Positions 8,392-17,228 of a stretch of DNA of 64,000 nt are shown in pieces. The notes beneath the pieces are model-generated. The model saw only the letters and a program-made list of their open reading frames with translations. It ran no database searches and was not told where the DNA came from. Source of the DNA: Stappia stellulata DSM 5886 (lineage in GTDB: Bacteria; Pseudomonadota; Alphaproteobacteria; Rhizobiales; Stappiaceae). How positions within the stretch are numbered: position 1 is the stretch's first letter; the number at the start of each line of letters is the position of its first letter. Location: assembly GCF_000423705.1 (NCBI RefSeq), contig NZ_KE384082.1:556843-620842 (forward strand), given 5' to 3'. Both the position numbers and the translations under genes were made by a program.

Positions 8392-8877
8392 TTACTTGAC
8401 CGTCAGCCGTCGCAACTGCCAGATAGAGCGGGAAAAATACAATTCGTTGCGCAACCCCGAAAAACGGTCGAACGGATAGATGACGAAAAGCGGCCCCTTG
8501 TCGCGCACCGTGAGGTCGGCTCCATTGGCGCGATACGCAAGGATGACGCCATAGTCGACCGCGTCGGAAAGCGGGATTTCGGTGTAGAAGTCGTTGAGCG
8601 CGATAGCGGTCAGATTGTCGCCCTTTGCGCCGACATGCGTCATCAGCTTCGACAGCAAGACGCCCTCGAAGACCATCGTGCCATCGTGCCAGGGCGTGGT
8701 CGTCTCGACCCGCTCGACGCCAAGCGCCCGCAGGTCGCCAAGCGTGAAATCGACGGGCGCACCGCCGGCGATCCGGCCATCGACGGTCAGCACGACTTCT
8801 CCCTCGGCCCGCGCCGCGCCCGCAAGAACGGAACCGAGCAACAGCATCGCAGCGCAGATAAGTCGCAGATTTTTCAT
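8392..8877 (-). CDS. Small periplasmic protein with oxidoreductase molybdopterin-binding (SUOX-like) fold
   Basis: A 161-aa protein with a Sec signal peptide (MKNLRLICAAMLLLGSVLAGAARA). The mature part resembles the PF00174 sulfite-oxidase-type molybdopterin domain in minimal form: DFTLGDLRALGVERVETTTPW, FEGVLLSKLMTHVGAKGD, VTLTAIALNDFYTEIPLSD-like core and KGPLFVIYPFDRF. I see no conserved cysteine that would bind molybdenum, so it may be a cofactor-free sensor module. It is the first gene of a two-gene unit with the GGDEF-EAL protein. This pairing suggests a periplasmic ligand-binding partner for the c-di-GMP enzyme, which is an inference. Confidence 0.7.
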   Translation of the reverse strand: MKNLRLICAAMLLLGSVLAGAARAEGEVVLTVDGRIAGGAPVDFTLGDLRALGVERVETTTPWHDGTMVFEGVLLSKLMTHVGAKGDNLTAIALNDFYTEIPLSDAVDYGVILAYRANGADLTVRDKGPLFVIYPFDRFSGLRNELYFSRSIWQLRRLTVK

Positions 8878-9159
8878 GTCATCTCACTCCCGGACACCGC
8901 CAGCCCCCGCCTGACGAAGTCACCCCCCCTGACAAGCACGGCCTGACACCAGAAAGATGTAACCTTCAGCTCTAAGGAGTAATTAACATATCAATATAAA
9001 TTGCTGAAAAAACATAAAAATAACTTCAAATATGAAGGCGCAATACTGTGATTTATCCGGATGTGAAAGAAATTATATTAGTTCGAATTCGATGATAATG
9101 GCTCCGCACATCGTGAATTCTCCGATGATTCGCGGGTGTCGCACGGGTGTTTTGCCGGT
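8878..9159. other. AT-rich intergenic region
   Basis: This gap lies upstream of the signal-module operon and downstream of the FkbM gene, both on the minus strand. About 8960-9100 is strikingly AT-rich against the GC-rich background and probably contains the promoter for the 8877 gene. I see no ORF, RNA gene or clear terminator hairpin. Confidence 0.4.
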
Positions 9160-9924
9160 TCAGGCCCGGCTTGCGGAAAAAACGGTCTCGCCGATTTCCG
9201 GGCTCTGACGCGCCACCGTTTCGAAGCACACCACGGAGCCTTCCGACAGCGCCGTGTTGTAGGCAAATCCGCGGGCGCAGAGGATCTGGAAAATCTCCAG
9301 CACGCCGGCCTTGCCGATCCGCTGGGGGTGAAGCTCCAGAACGATCTTTTCCAGCCGCGCGGTGTCGATATGGCGAAGCAGCTCCAGCTCCGCGCCCTCG
9401 ATGTCGGCGATCAACACGGTGATGCCCTGCTCGTCCAGAAACCGCGACACGTCCCGGGCCGGAACGCTCACCGTCTCCGCGCTTCCCGGTTGCGTCTGGC
9501 CGATCCCGGATCGCCAGAACTCGCGGTGCAGCGTGAAATCGACGGCACCTCGGGCGAGTGCATCGGGATCGCTGGTAAAGGCGGCGTTGATCACCTCGAC
9601 CCCCGTCACGCCGTTGCGCGCATGGGTTTCGCGAATATGCGCAATGAGCCGGGCATCGGCCTCCACCGCCGCATAATAGGCCGGCCCGACATTGCGCATG
9701 ACGCCGGCGGAAATGAAGCCGACACCGGCTCCCAGCTCCAGAACCCGGTCGCTTTCGCGCACGAACCGCGAGGCGATGGCGAGTTCGCTCGCTTCGTAAC
9801 GGCCGCGCTTGATCTCGGAGACGATGCGTTCGTTCGCGACCGCGTCGTCCAGACTGAGAACCAGCCCGCTCGTTCCATGCGTTGCCAGAAAAGCCGTCAC
9901 CGTCCGAACCCTGTGATCCTGCAT
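9160..9924 (-). CDS. FkbM-family methyltransferase
   Basis: A SAM-dependent methyltransferase of about 254 aa. The SAM-binding motif is DRVLELGAGVGFISAG, followed by acidic YYAAVEADARLIAHI, and the FkbM-type C-terminal part shows ITVLIADIEGAELELLRHID and IVLELHPQRIG. FkbM members O-methylate sugars or secondary metabolites; the substrate here is unknown. I start at the ATG at 9924 because the upstream in-frame extension (to 10071) is Arg/Cys-rich and unlike the family, but no convincing ribosome site is visible at either position. It follows phnN on the same strand after about 190 bp and is probably unrelated to phosphonate use. Confidence 0.8.
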   Translation of the reverse strand: MQDHRVRTVTAFLATHGTSGLVLSLDDAVANERIVSEIKRGRYEASELAIASRFVRESDRVLELGAGVGFISAGVMRNVGPAYYAAVEADARLIAHIRETHARNGVTGVEVINAAFTSDPDALARGAVDFTLHREFWRSGIGQTQPGSAETVSVPARDVSRFLDEQGITVLIADIEGAELELLRHIDTARLEKIVLELHPQRIGKAGVLEIFQILCARGFAYNTALSEGSVVCFETVARQSPEIGETVFSASRA

Positions 9925-10114
9925 GCAAAAAAGAATGCCACGGTCCGTCACGCCCCGGCGGCGACAGGCTGCGGCAGGGCGCGACTCACGCGCATTCGAC
10001 TGCGGAAAACATATCGCAAAACTCGGGTGCAGGCCACAAATTTGCTTCCCAGCGTTGCAGCATGACGGCAACTGCGCACGAACCGGGCATTTCCCGCTTG
10101 CAGGTCAGCGGCGC

Positions 10115-10717
10115 TTAACGCTCCACGCGCCCGCTCCGCGCAAGGTCCCGCAAAGCCGCGACAAAATCGGCCGCGGCCACCTCCAGCGCGCCGGAGTTGT
10201 CGACAACCCGGATCGGAGCGACGGCCGGCACCGGCGCGGAGCGCGCCAGCCGCGCGGCCACCTGGGCGGCATCTTCGCGCCCGCGTGCGACGAGCCGGGC
10301 GGCAATCACCTGTGGATCCGCGGTGATCGAGACAATCGCAAGGCCGGGGAAGCAGGCCGCCATCTGCGGCAGCACCTTTCGCGATCCGTTGACGACCGCC
10401 GGAAGGCCGGCGGCGAGATGATCGCGCAGCGAGGCGGGCAGCCCGTAGCACAGATCATGCGCGCGCCAGCAGAAACAAAAGCCGCCGGCGGCTTCGCGCG
10501 CCGCGAATTCCGCGTCGGTTGCCGGAACATGGTCTTCCGCATCGCCGGCGGCCGGTCGGGTGATCGTCCGCTGCACGAAACAGAGTTCCGCGCCAAGCTC
10601 CCGTCGTGCCAGGGCGAGCAGGCTGTCCTTTCCGACACCGCTTGGCCCGACGACCGCGATCAGCCGCCCGGGCCGCGTTGCGCCGCTCGCCTCCTCCGGT
10701 GTGTCCGTTTGTGCCAT
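10115..10717 (-). CDS. phnN: PhnN, ribose 1,5-bisphosphate phosphokinase
   Basis: A 200-aa kinase that phosphorylates ribose 1,5-bisphosphate to PRPP, the salvage step of the C-P lyase pathway. It has a guanylate-kinase-like P-loop (GPSGVGKDSLL), a substrate-binding FVQRTITRPA and the PhnN-typical GGFCFCWRAHDLCYGLP segment. The ATG at 10717 overlaps the phnM stop (TGATG), so translation is coupled; an upstream start at 10744 is less likely. It is the last gene of the phn operon. Confidence 0.92.
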   Translation of the reverse strand: MAQTDTPEEASGATRPGRLIAVVGPSGVGKDSLLALARRELGAELCFVQRTITRPAAGDAEDHVPATDAEFAAREAAGGFCFCWRAHDLCYGLPASLRDHLAAGLPAVVNGSRKVLPQMAACFPGLAIVSITADPQVIAARLVARGREDAAQVAARLARSAPVPAVAPIRVVDNSGALEVAAADFVAALRDLARSGRVER

Positions 10718-11856
10718 CACGCGACGCGGCGCCCCTCGCGCCACACGCAGCGCACGATCGGGATGTGATCCTCGACCCGCACGCGAACCAGGTCGGCCCG
10801 CCGGTTCAGGGCAATTTCACCGCGGTCCCCAAGCCCCGCGGCGCGGGCCGGATTGCGCGACACCATCGCGACCGCCTGCGGCAGGTCAACCTCTTCCACC
10901 ACCTCGCTGAGGAAGAACGCGGCCTGGATCAGGCTGAAGGGGATGTAGTCCGACGACAGGATGTCGAGCAGACCGTGCTCGGCGAGCGTGCGCGCGGAAA
11001 TATTGCCGGAATGCGAGCCGCCGCGCACCACGTTCGGCGCCCCCATCAGCACTGCAAGTCCATTGTCCTTCGACGCCCGCGCCGCCTCCATGGTCGTCGG
11101 GAATTCCGCGATCTGGATCCCCTGGTCGACCGCCTCGTCCACATGAGCAGCCGTCGCGTCGTCGTGGCTGGCGAGCACGATGCCGCGCGGACGGGCCAAA
11201 TCGGCAACGGCGGTGCGGTTCTTGTCGGAATATTCGGCCGACTGCGCCATCCGTCGCTCGCAGAAGGCGTTGAACTCCCGGTCGCTCATCTTCATCTTGC
11301 CCTTGTAATAGATCGCATAGGCCTCGAGGCTGGCGAACTGGCGCTGGCCGGGCGAATGGTCCATCAGCGAGGCAATCCGCACCCTCGGATCGTCGTCGAA
11401 CAGACGAAAGCTCTCAAGACAATTGGGCGCGGCCACCTCGCAGCGCAGGTGGATGAAATGGTCGGCCCGCAGGCGGTCTTTCGCCACGCCGGCCTCGATG
11501 GCATCGGCGAGCCGGCGCATGTCGTCCCCCGTCACGCCGGCGTCCTCGTCCAGCCCCACGCGCAACGCATCGAACACCGTCGTGATCCCGCTCGCGGCGA
11601 TCTGGGCGTCATGGGCGCAGACCGCCGCGATCGGATTCCAGCGCACCTTGGGGCGCGGCATGTAATGGTTTTCCAGATGATCCGTGTGCAGCTCGACAAG
11701 GCCCGGGATGATGTAGTCGCCGTTCATGTCCTGCGCATCCGCGACCGCGCTGGGGGTCGTGTCCACGCCGGCAATCGCGCCGTTTTTCAGGTGCAGCGTG
11801 CCGTCAATCACCTCGTCGCCCAGCACGATGCGGGCATTCGTCAAAATCATTTCCAT
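10717..11856 (-). CDS. phnM: PhnM, alpha-D-ribose 1-methylphosphonate 5-triphosphate diphosphatase
   Basis: A 379-aa amidohydrolase-family enzyme that releases pyrophosphate from ribose-phosphonate triphosphate to make the PhnJ substrate. Metal-site motifs include GLVELHTDHLENHYMPRP, DHFIHLRCEVAAPN, LMDHSPGQRQF, LASHDDATAAHV and SSDYIPFSL. Length is normal for PhnM. It starts 12 bp after the DUF1045 gene and overlaps phnN, as in other alphaproteobacterial phn operons. The frame has a second possible ATG two codons in. Confidence 0.95.
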   Translation of the reverse strand: MEMILTNARIVLGDEVIDGTLHLKNGAIAGVDTTPSAVADAQDMNGDYIIPGLVELHTDHLENHYMPRPKVRWNPIAAVCAHDAQIAASGITTVFDALRVGLDEDAGVTGDDMRRLADAIEAGVAKDRLRADHFIHLRCEVAAPNCLESFRLFDDDPRVRIASLMDHSPGQRQFASLEAYAIYYKGKMKMSDREFNAFCERRMAQSAEYSDKNRTAVADLARPRGIVLASHDDATAAHVDEAVDQGIQIAEFPTTMEAARASKDNGLAVLMGAPNVVRGGSHSGNISARTLAEHGLLDILSSDYIPFSLIQAAFFLSEVVEEVDLPQAVAMVSRNPARAAGLGDRGEIALNRRADLVRVRVEDHIPIVRCVWREGRRVA

Positions 11857-11868
11857 GCGTTTCGTCTT

Positions 11869-12579
11869 TCAGGCGGTTTGGGACAATGCACCGCCGAGCG
11901 GTGCCTCGTGAATGCAGGTGAAGGGCGCACCGGGGGCCGGCTCGCGGCACAGCGCGATCCGGTCGACGGCAACCGGCTTTGCCGGAAGATCCGCGAAATG
12001 AATTCGCAGAGCGTGTTCAGCGCGCGTCGCGTCTGGCGCGTCGAGCCGCTCCGTCAGGGTCATGTGGAAGCGAAAGGCGTCGAACACGTGAGGATAGCCC
12101 CAGCTGTCCAGGTTGCGGCGCGACGTTTCGTCAAGACGCTCCGGCTGACGCCGCGCCCGCTCCTCGGCGGTCATCGGCGCGCGGAAGCCGTCGAAATGCC
12201 GCACGATTTCGCCGGCGAGCGCATCGAGCTCCGGCGTCGGGTCGGCAAAGGTCAGCGCCAGGAAGCCACGCAGGTTCTCCAGGTCGAGACACGCCGCCGG
12301 CGCGGGTCGGGCCGTTGCGGCGAACGCATCGAGGCCGGCGATCAAGCCGGCTTCGTCGCGCCCCCCGGCCAGGCGAAAGGGCGCCTTCAGGGTCGCGTGA
12401 AAGCCGTAGCGACGCGGCGATGCGATCCAGGGCGCGCGCGCGTCCGGCGCCAGACCGTCGACCGTTTCCGGCGCGATCTCGCGGTCGAACAGGCTGCGGC
12501 CGAGCCAGCCTTCGGCTTTTGCGACGAGAGGATGATCCTGCGGCGGCGTGTAGTAGAGGGCGTAGCGCATCTGATCCAT
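11869..12579 (-). CDS. DUF1045 phosphonate-operon protein, 2H phosphoesterase type
   Basis: A 236-aa protein of the DUF1045 family, found in C-P lyase operons. Two HxT motifs, YGFHATLKAPF (His61) and FRFHMTLTERL (His172), are the signature of 2H phosphoesterases. No metallo-beta-lactamase-type PhnP is present in the locus. The likely role is therefore opening the ribose 1,2-cyclic phosphate made by PhnJ, an inference from fold and context. A 133-bp gap separates it from phnE above, and phnM follows 12 bp later. The ATG at 12579 has an alternative three codons in. Confidence 0.8.
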   Translation of the reverse strand: MDQMRYALYYTPPQDHPLVAKAEGWLGRSLFDREIAPETVDGLAPDARAPWIASPRRYGFHATLKAPFRLAGGRDEAGLIAGLDAFAATARPAPAACLDLENLRGFLALTFADPTPELDALAGEIVRHFDGFRAPMTAEERARRQPERLDETSRRNLDSWGYPHVFDAFRFHMTLTERLDAPDATRAEHALRIHFADLPAKPVAVDRIALCREPAPGAPFTCIHEAPLGGALSQTA

Positions 12580-12712
12580 CGGTCTTGCAGTGAATGTGGC
12601 CTTGCAAACGGGCGGTCGCGCGGCATTCGTGGGCTGGTTTGCCGCGCCTGGAAGCAGTGAAGCGGCCGCGACCGGCTTCCTGGCCCGCGACCGGCAGGGA
12701 AGAAGACGTCGT

Positions 12713-14311
12713 CTAGCGTTTTTGACCGCCCATCAGCCGCGAGCGCAAGGCGTTGGAGATGCCGTCAAACAGGAAGACGACGGCGAGAATCAGGAACACC
12801 ATATAGGCAACATTCTCCCAATCCTGGTTCGTGCGCATCGCTTCCCACAGTTTCAGACCGATGCCGCCGGCGCCGACGGCACCGATGATCGTCGCCGAGC
12901 GGGTGTTCGATTCCCAGAAATAGAGCGCCTGGCTGGCAAAGACAGGCAGAACCTGCGGCAGGACGCCGAACCGCTGCACCGAGGCGGGAGAAGCGCCGAC
13001 GGAGCGTACGCCCTCGCGCTGCTTGTCGTCGATGTTTTCCAGCGCCTCGGCATAGAGCTTTCCAAGCGTGCCGGTGTCGGTGAAGAAGATCGCCGACATG
13101 CCCGCCAGGGGGCCGGGTCCGAAGGCGCGGGTGAAGAACAGCGCCCAGATCAGCATGTCGACGGAGCGCAGGAAATCGAAGAAGCGCTTGTTGATCTGGT
13201 TGACGATGCGGCTGCGCGTGATGTTGCGGGCCGCGAGGAATGCGAGCGGAAACGCAACGATCCCGGCAAACAGCGTACCGACGAAGGCCATGACGATGGT
13301 CTGCAGCAGTTTCGTCCAGACATCGAGATGCTGCCAGTCGGCGTTGTAGAGGATGTTGTTCCATGCAAGCGAGAGGTTGGAGCGGTCGGGATCGATCCGC
13401 TCGCCGGAGACGATCAGCCCGAAGACCTCGCCCGCGCTCTTGCCCCAGAAGGGGGAATTCGCGTCGAAGACGAAATTCTCCCAGCCGATGAAGCGGTGGC
13501 GCACCTTGACGCCGTCGTAGTCGATCTCCGCGCGGCCGTTGAAGCCGAAATAGGCAAGCACCTTGCGGCCCGCGCGTTTCTGCTGCGCCCACTCCGGCAG
13601 GTCGCCCTCGACCGTGACCAGTTCACCGGGCCCGAGCCGCACCGCGACGCTCTCCGTCCCGCGCGTCACAACCACACGCGTCGGCGCGATCTCGATCAGG
13701 TTCCCCGCCCCCAGGGTCACCGAGGCTTGTGTGATGACCTCCTCCACGACCGTTTGCGGTTCGCCTGGCACGGCGGCATCCGCATCGGCGCCCCCGCCGG
13801 TCGCCGCATCGGGTGCCATGAAGGAGAAGCTGCTGGTGCCGCCGGACGGGGCCGCCGCCTGCGGCGTCGTGCCCATGGCATCGGGCACCATGAAGCTGTT
13901 GGCGGTCTTGTCGGCAGCCGTCCCGGACGCCGTCACGCCCTCTTCCACGCGCCGACGCTCCATCGTCGCGGTGGAGGTGACGATCCAGTCGGGATCGGGA
14001 TTTGCGCCAAGCGGCGAGAACCTCGGCCATTCAAGCAGGATCGCCCCGTCCGGCTCGATCTCGAAGTCGGGCCGGACCTCGTAGGAGATCCAGTCCGCGA
14101 GATAGTTTCCGGCGATGTCCCAGTTGCCGTCCTGAAGCACCTTGCCGATGCCGAAGAACGACCAGCAATAAACGCTGTAGAGCGCGACCGCGAGGATCGC
14201 CAAGGGCGCCCGGTAGCGCTTCCAGGGACGGTTGCGGAAGACCTCGGGGTGACGCGCGACGATGTCCTCGACATCGCCAGCGCTCAGCTGTGCGGAAGAA
14301 TTGGCAGCCAT
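12713..14311 (-). CDS. phnE: PhnE-type phosphonate ABC transporter permease (long form)
   Basis: A 532-aa inner-membrane permease for phosphonate uptake. A first membrane helix (about 35-52) is followed by a large periplasmic region. The canonical permease core then begins at about residue 320 with TIVMAFVGTLFAGIVAFPLAFLA, SVDMLIWALFF, and the EAA-like loop ENIDDKQREGVRSVGASPASV and ATIIGAVGAGGIGLKL. It is long even for the extended alphaproteobacterial PhnE. An Ala/Gly/Ser/Pro-rich stretch at roughly 125-190 carries two SFM[VA]PDA repeats. It pairs with the shorter PhnE encoded just upstream. Confidence 0.92.
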   Translation of the reverse strand: MAANSSAQLSAGDVEDIVARHPEVFRNRPWKRYRAPLAILAVALYSVYCWSFFGIGKVLQDGNWDIAGNYLADWISYEVRPDFEIEPDGAILLEWPRFSPLGANPDPDWIVTSTATMERRRVEEGVTASGTAADKTANSFMVPDAMGTTPQAAAPSGGTSSFSFMAPDAATGGGADADAAVPGEPQTVVEEVITQASVTLGAGNLIEIAPTRVVVTRGTESVAVRLGPGELVTVEGDLPEWAQQKRAGRKVLAYFGFNGRAEIDYDGVKVRHRFIGWENFVFDANSPFWGKSAGEVFGLIVSGERIDPDRSNLSLAWNNILYNADWQHLDVWTKLLQTIVMAFVGTLFAGIVAFPLAFLAARNITRSRIVNQINKRFFDFLRSVDMLIWALFFTRAFGPGPLAGMSAIFFTDTGTLGKLYAEALENIDDKQREGVRSVGASPASVQRFGVLPQVLPVFASQALYFWESNTRSATIIGAVGAGGIGLKLWEAMRTNQDWENVAYMVFLILAVVFLFDGISNALRSRLMGGQKR

Positions 14312-14326
14312 GAACGAAGACCTTGG

Positions 14327-15313
14327 TTAGCGTCCGAACTCGAAGGCCTGATTTCCGACGAGGCGCTTGCGCAGCCAGGCCGAAAACTGGTCGACGGCGA
14401 CGATCGTCAGGAACAGCAGGAGGATGATGGCAAGCGTCTTGGCCTCATGGCCGCGGCTGATCGACAACCGGAGCACCTCGCCGATGCCGCCGCCGCCGAC
14501 CGCGCCGATGATTGTCGAGGCCCGCACGTTGATCTCCAGCCGAAGCAGCGCATAGCTCATGAAGTTGGGCGCAACCTGCGGCACGATTGCGAACCACACC
14601 CGCTCGAACCAGTTGGCGCCGACCGCCCGCAAGCCTTCGTCGGGGCGCATGTCGGCATTTTCCACCACCTCGAAGAACATCTTGCCGAGCGAGCCGACCG
14701 TGTGGATCGACACCGCGATGATCGCCGGGATCGGCCCAAGCGTCAGAACCGCGACGAAAAAGCCGGCGATGACGATCTCGGGAAAGGCACGCAGGAGCTC
14801 CATCAAGCGCCGCACGCTTCCGCGCAGCCAGGGATTGCGCACGAGGTTCTTCGCCGCGACGAAGCACAGCAGGAAGCCGAAGGTGAAACCGATCAGCGTC
14901 GACAGGATCGCGATGTTGAGCGTTTCCAGCATCTTGTAGAAATATTCCGGAACGTAGAGGCTCTCGGTCAGATAGACCCGGCCTTCCGGATAATTGTACT
15001 TGAAGCTGCCGTCGTCATAGGGCGACGGCAGGTCGAACAACGCGCGCCAGATCTCCATCGGATCGCGCGGCGCAAGGTCGATGAAGAAATCGAAGAAGTA
15101 GGGCAGCCGGTCGAAGAACTTGCCGGCGTTGGTCTCATTGGCGAACCAGAGCGATCCCGACAGCGCAAGGAAGAGCACGGCAAGCCCGCCGACGGTGTAG
15201 ATCCGCCGGCGCATCGACTGTTCGCGCCAGTGGCGCTCGACAAGCGCGCCTTGCGCGGACAAGGGCGTCGCAGCGCCGGGCGTGGCGGCGGGAGGAAACG
15301 TCGCAAGCGACAT
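14327..15313 (-). CDS. phnE: PhnE-type phosphonate ABC transporter permease
   Basis: A 328-aa inner-membrane permease that forms the transport channel with the second PhnE. Family motifs include LNIAILSTLIGFTFGFLLCFVAAKNL, REFPEIVIAGFF-like RAFPEIVIAGFFVAVLTLGPIPAII, the coupling loop NADMRPDEGLRAVGANWFERV and ASTIIGAVGGGGIGEVL. I start at the ATG at 15313; the ribosome site is weak, and a start a few codons upstream is possible. The gene lies behind a hairpin with a T-tract after phnD, so it is likely expressed less than phnD. Confidence 0.93.
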   Translation of the reverse strand: MSLATFPPAATPGAATPLSAQGALVERHWREQSMRRRIYTVGGLAVLFLALSGSLWFANETNAGKFFDRLPYFFDFFIDLAPRDPMEIWRALFDLPSPYDDGSFKYNYPEGRVYLTESLYVPEYFYKMLETLNIAILSTLIGFTFGFLLCFVAAKNLVRNPWLRGSVRRLMELLRAFPEIVIAGFFVAVLTLGPIPAIIAVSIHTVGSLGKMFFEVVENADMRPDEGLRAVGANWFERVWFAIVPQVAPNFMSYALLRLEINVRASTIIGAVGGGGIGEVLRLSISRGHEAKTLAIILLLFLTIVAVDQFSAWLRKRLVGNQAFEFGR

Positions 15314-15340
15314 GGGCGGGGCTCGCAATGAAGGCGGGAG

Positions 15341-15381
15341 GACAAAGAAAAACGGACGCCGGCGACAGGGGCCGGCGTCCG
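15341..15381 (-). terminator. Hairpin plus T-tract between phnD and phnE (partial terminator)
   Basis: An 11-bp perfect stem (CGGACGCCGGC, 15353-15363, with 15371-15381) and a 7-nt loop are followed on the minus strand by TTTTTCTTTG. This has the form of a Rho-independent terminator, but it sits inside the phn operon. It probably reduces transcription into the permease genes or stabilises the 3' end of phnCD mRNA. Confidence 0.65.
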
Positions 15382-15395
15382 CGCTGGAAAAGCTC

Positions 15396-16319
15396 TTACG
15401 AGCCGATCTTGGCTTTGCGTGCGGCGATGATCGCCTTGTAGAAGTCGACGTTGACTTCCGTGAAGCTCTTGTAGTCGCCGCCCTGGATCGCCATGAAGCA
15501 GTCGCGGTCGGTTTCCGGCATCGAGAGCATGAAATTCTTGAACTTGCTCTTCATGTCCTCGTTCAGCGAGGAGCGCACGACGACCGGTCCGTTCGGGATC
15601 AGCGGCGACTGCCAGATCTGGACGAGGTCGTCCATGTCGAGAATGCCCTTGTCGACCATCTTGCGCAGGTTGCCGGACGTGTAACCGTCCTTGAACTCGC
15701 CCACGCCCGACGACCAGGTGGTGCCGGCGTCGAAGGTGCCCTTGATCACTTCCAGAACCAGGTTCTCGTAACCGCCACCGAAGCCGGTCTCCCCGAAATA
15801 GCCGTCGATCGGCCCGCCGATCGCATCGGGCAGCGTCACGGAGGGCACGAGGAACCCGGAGGTGCTGTCGGGGTCGGCGAAGCCGAGCTTCTTGCCCTTC
15901 ATGTCCTCAAGCGAGGTGATGCCGCTGTCGGAATGGGCGACCATGACCGAATAATAGCCGGTCGAGCCGTCCGTCTGCACGGTCGTCAGGATCGGTTCGA
16001 CCACTTCCGGGTCGCTCAGATAGACCTTGGCATACCCCGAGGCGCCAAGCTCGGCATAGTCGAGCGTGCCGCCGAGCAGGCCCTGGATCACGCCGTCGTA
16101 GTCGGCGGCCGGGAACAGCGAGACCTTCTCCACGCCGAGCACGTCGGGAAGCTTTTCGGTCATGCACTGGAAGTTGCGCAGACGGTCGGCCTCGTTCTCG
16201 CCGCCGATGATCCCGATGCGGAATTCCTTGAGGTCCTCGGCCTGAACCGGGGCAATCGCGCCACCGGTGACCAGAAGGGTGGCGGCAGCAACTGCGCCAA
16301 GAAGGGTGCTCTTGAGCAT
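15396..16319 (-). CDS. phnD: PhnD, phosphonate ABC transporter substrate-binding protein
   Basis: A 307-aa periplasmic phosphonate receptor. The ATG at 16319 follows a GGAG site and starts a clear signal peptide ([20 protein letters not shown] ending in VQAED). PhnD-family motifs are [61 protein letters not shown] and [17 protein letters not shown]. The frame is continuous with phnC upstream, with no stop codon between them, which is discussed as a finding. A terminator-like hairpin follows the stop. Confidence 0.95.
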   Translation of the reverse strand: MLKSTLLGAVAAATLLVTGGAIAPVQAEDLKEFRIGIIGGENEADRLRNFQCMTEKLPDVLGVEKVSLFPAADYDGVIQGLLGGTLDYAELGASGYAKVYLSDPEVVEPILTTVQTDGSTGYYSVMVAHSDSGITSLEDMKGKKLGFADPDSTSGFLVPSVTLPDAIGGPIDGYFGETGFGGGYENLVLEVIKGTFDAGTTWSSGVGEFKDGYTSGNLRKMVDKGILDMDDLVQIWQSPLIPNGPVVVRSSLNEDMKSKFKNFMLSMPETDRDCFMAIQGGDYKSFTEVNVDFYKAIIAARKAKIGS

Positions 16320-17228
16320 TGACGTCTCCATGGGTGGTCCGGCTGATCCGGCCGTTAAAGGTCGAGTTGGTCCCGTTTCGTGGGAAGCCGATCCGTGGTC
16401 CTCAGCCGGCGAGCGCCGGCTGCTTGCGGATAAGCGGGCAACCCGTGCGGGCGCCGTGATGCTTGTGGAGGTGATCGCTTCCGACAACGCATCGCCCTCG
16501 GCGCCGTAGATGCGCCGCGCGGCGTCGGTCGTCAGCTCCTCCGGTGGGCCGTCGAAAACGACCGCCCCCTGCGACATGCCGATGATGCGTTCGCAATAGC
16601 TGCGCGCCGTATCGAGCGTGTGCAGATTGGTGACGACGGTGATGCCGTCGCGCTCGTTGATGTCCTTCAGCGCGTCCATCACCTTTTGCGCGTTCAGCGG
16701 ATCCAGCGAGGCGATGGGCTCGTCGGCGAGCACCATCTTCGGTCGCTGCATCAAGGCCCTGGCAATCGCCACACGCTGCTGCTGGCCGCCGGACAGCGTG
16801 CCCGCCGCCTGGAGTGCCGTCTGCGCGATGCCGAGCCGTTCAAGCGCGGCGATCGCCATGGCACGTTCGGCCTGCGAGAACATGCCGAGCAGGTTCTTCG
16901 CCGAATTGCGATGGTTGAGCCGGCCGAGCAGGACGTTGGTCAGCACGTCGAGACGCGGCACCAGGTTGAACTGCTGGAAGATCATCGCGCAGTCGCGTTG
17001 CCAGTTACGCAGCGCCTTGCCGCGCAGGGCCGACACTTCGGTATCGTCAAAGACGATGCGGCCGCCATTGGGGTCGATCAGCCTGTTGATCATCCGAAGC
17101 AGGGTGGATTTCCCTGCTCCGGAGCGGCCGATGATCCCGACCATCTGTCCGTCCGGAATGTCGAGGGTCACCGACTTGACCGCCGTGTTGGACCCAAACT
17201 TCCGTGTCACGCTTTCGAGCTTGAACAT
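16320..17228 (-). CDS. phnC: PhnC, phosphonate ABC transporter ATP-binding protein (no own stop codon)
   Basis: Cytoplasmic ATPase of the phosphonate importer. Walker A is GRSGAGKST, the signature is [15 protein letters not shown] and Walker B is [13 protein letters not shown], all intact. The conserved PhnC end ([19 protein letters not shown]) is reached after about 260 residues. The frame then continues through about 40 Ser/Arg/Pro-rich residues, without a stop, into the phnD signal peptide; the coordinates given end just before the phnD ATG. As sequenced, phnC would read through into phnD (610 codons in all). The ATG at 17228 is chosen from family alignment. The 117 bp in front of it contain a CTGTCAT PhoB half-site (17272-17278). 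Confidence 0.85.

Noticed and set aside
12590-15331. 913-codon plus-strand ORF opposite the phnE genes
   Set aside because: Low-complexity Arg/Asp/His-rich translation and full overlap with two convincing permease genes show that it is a shadow frame.
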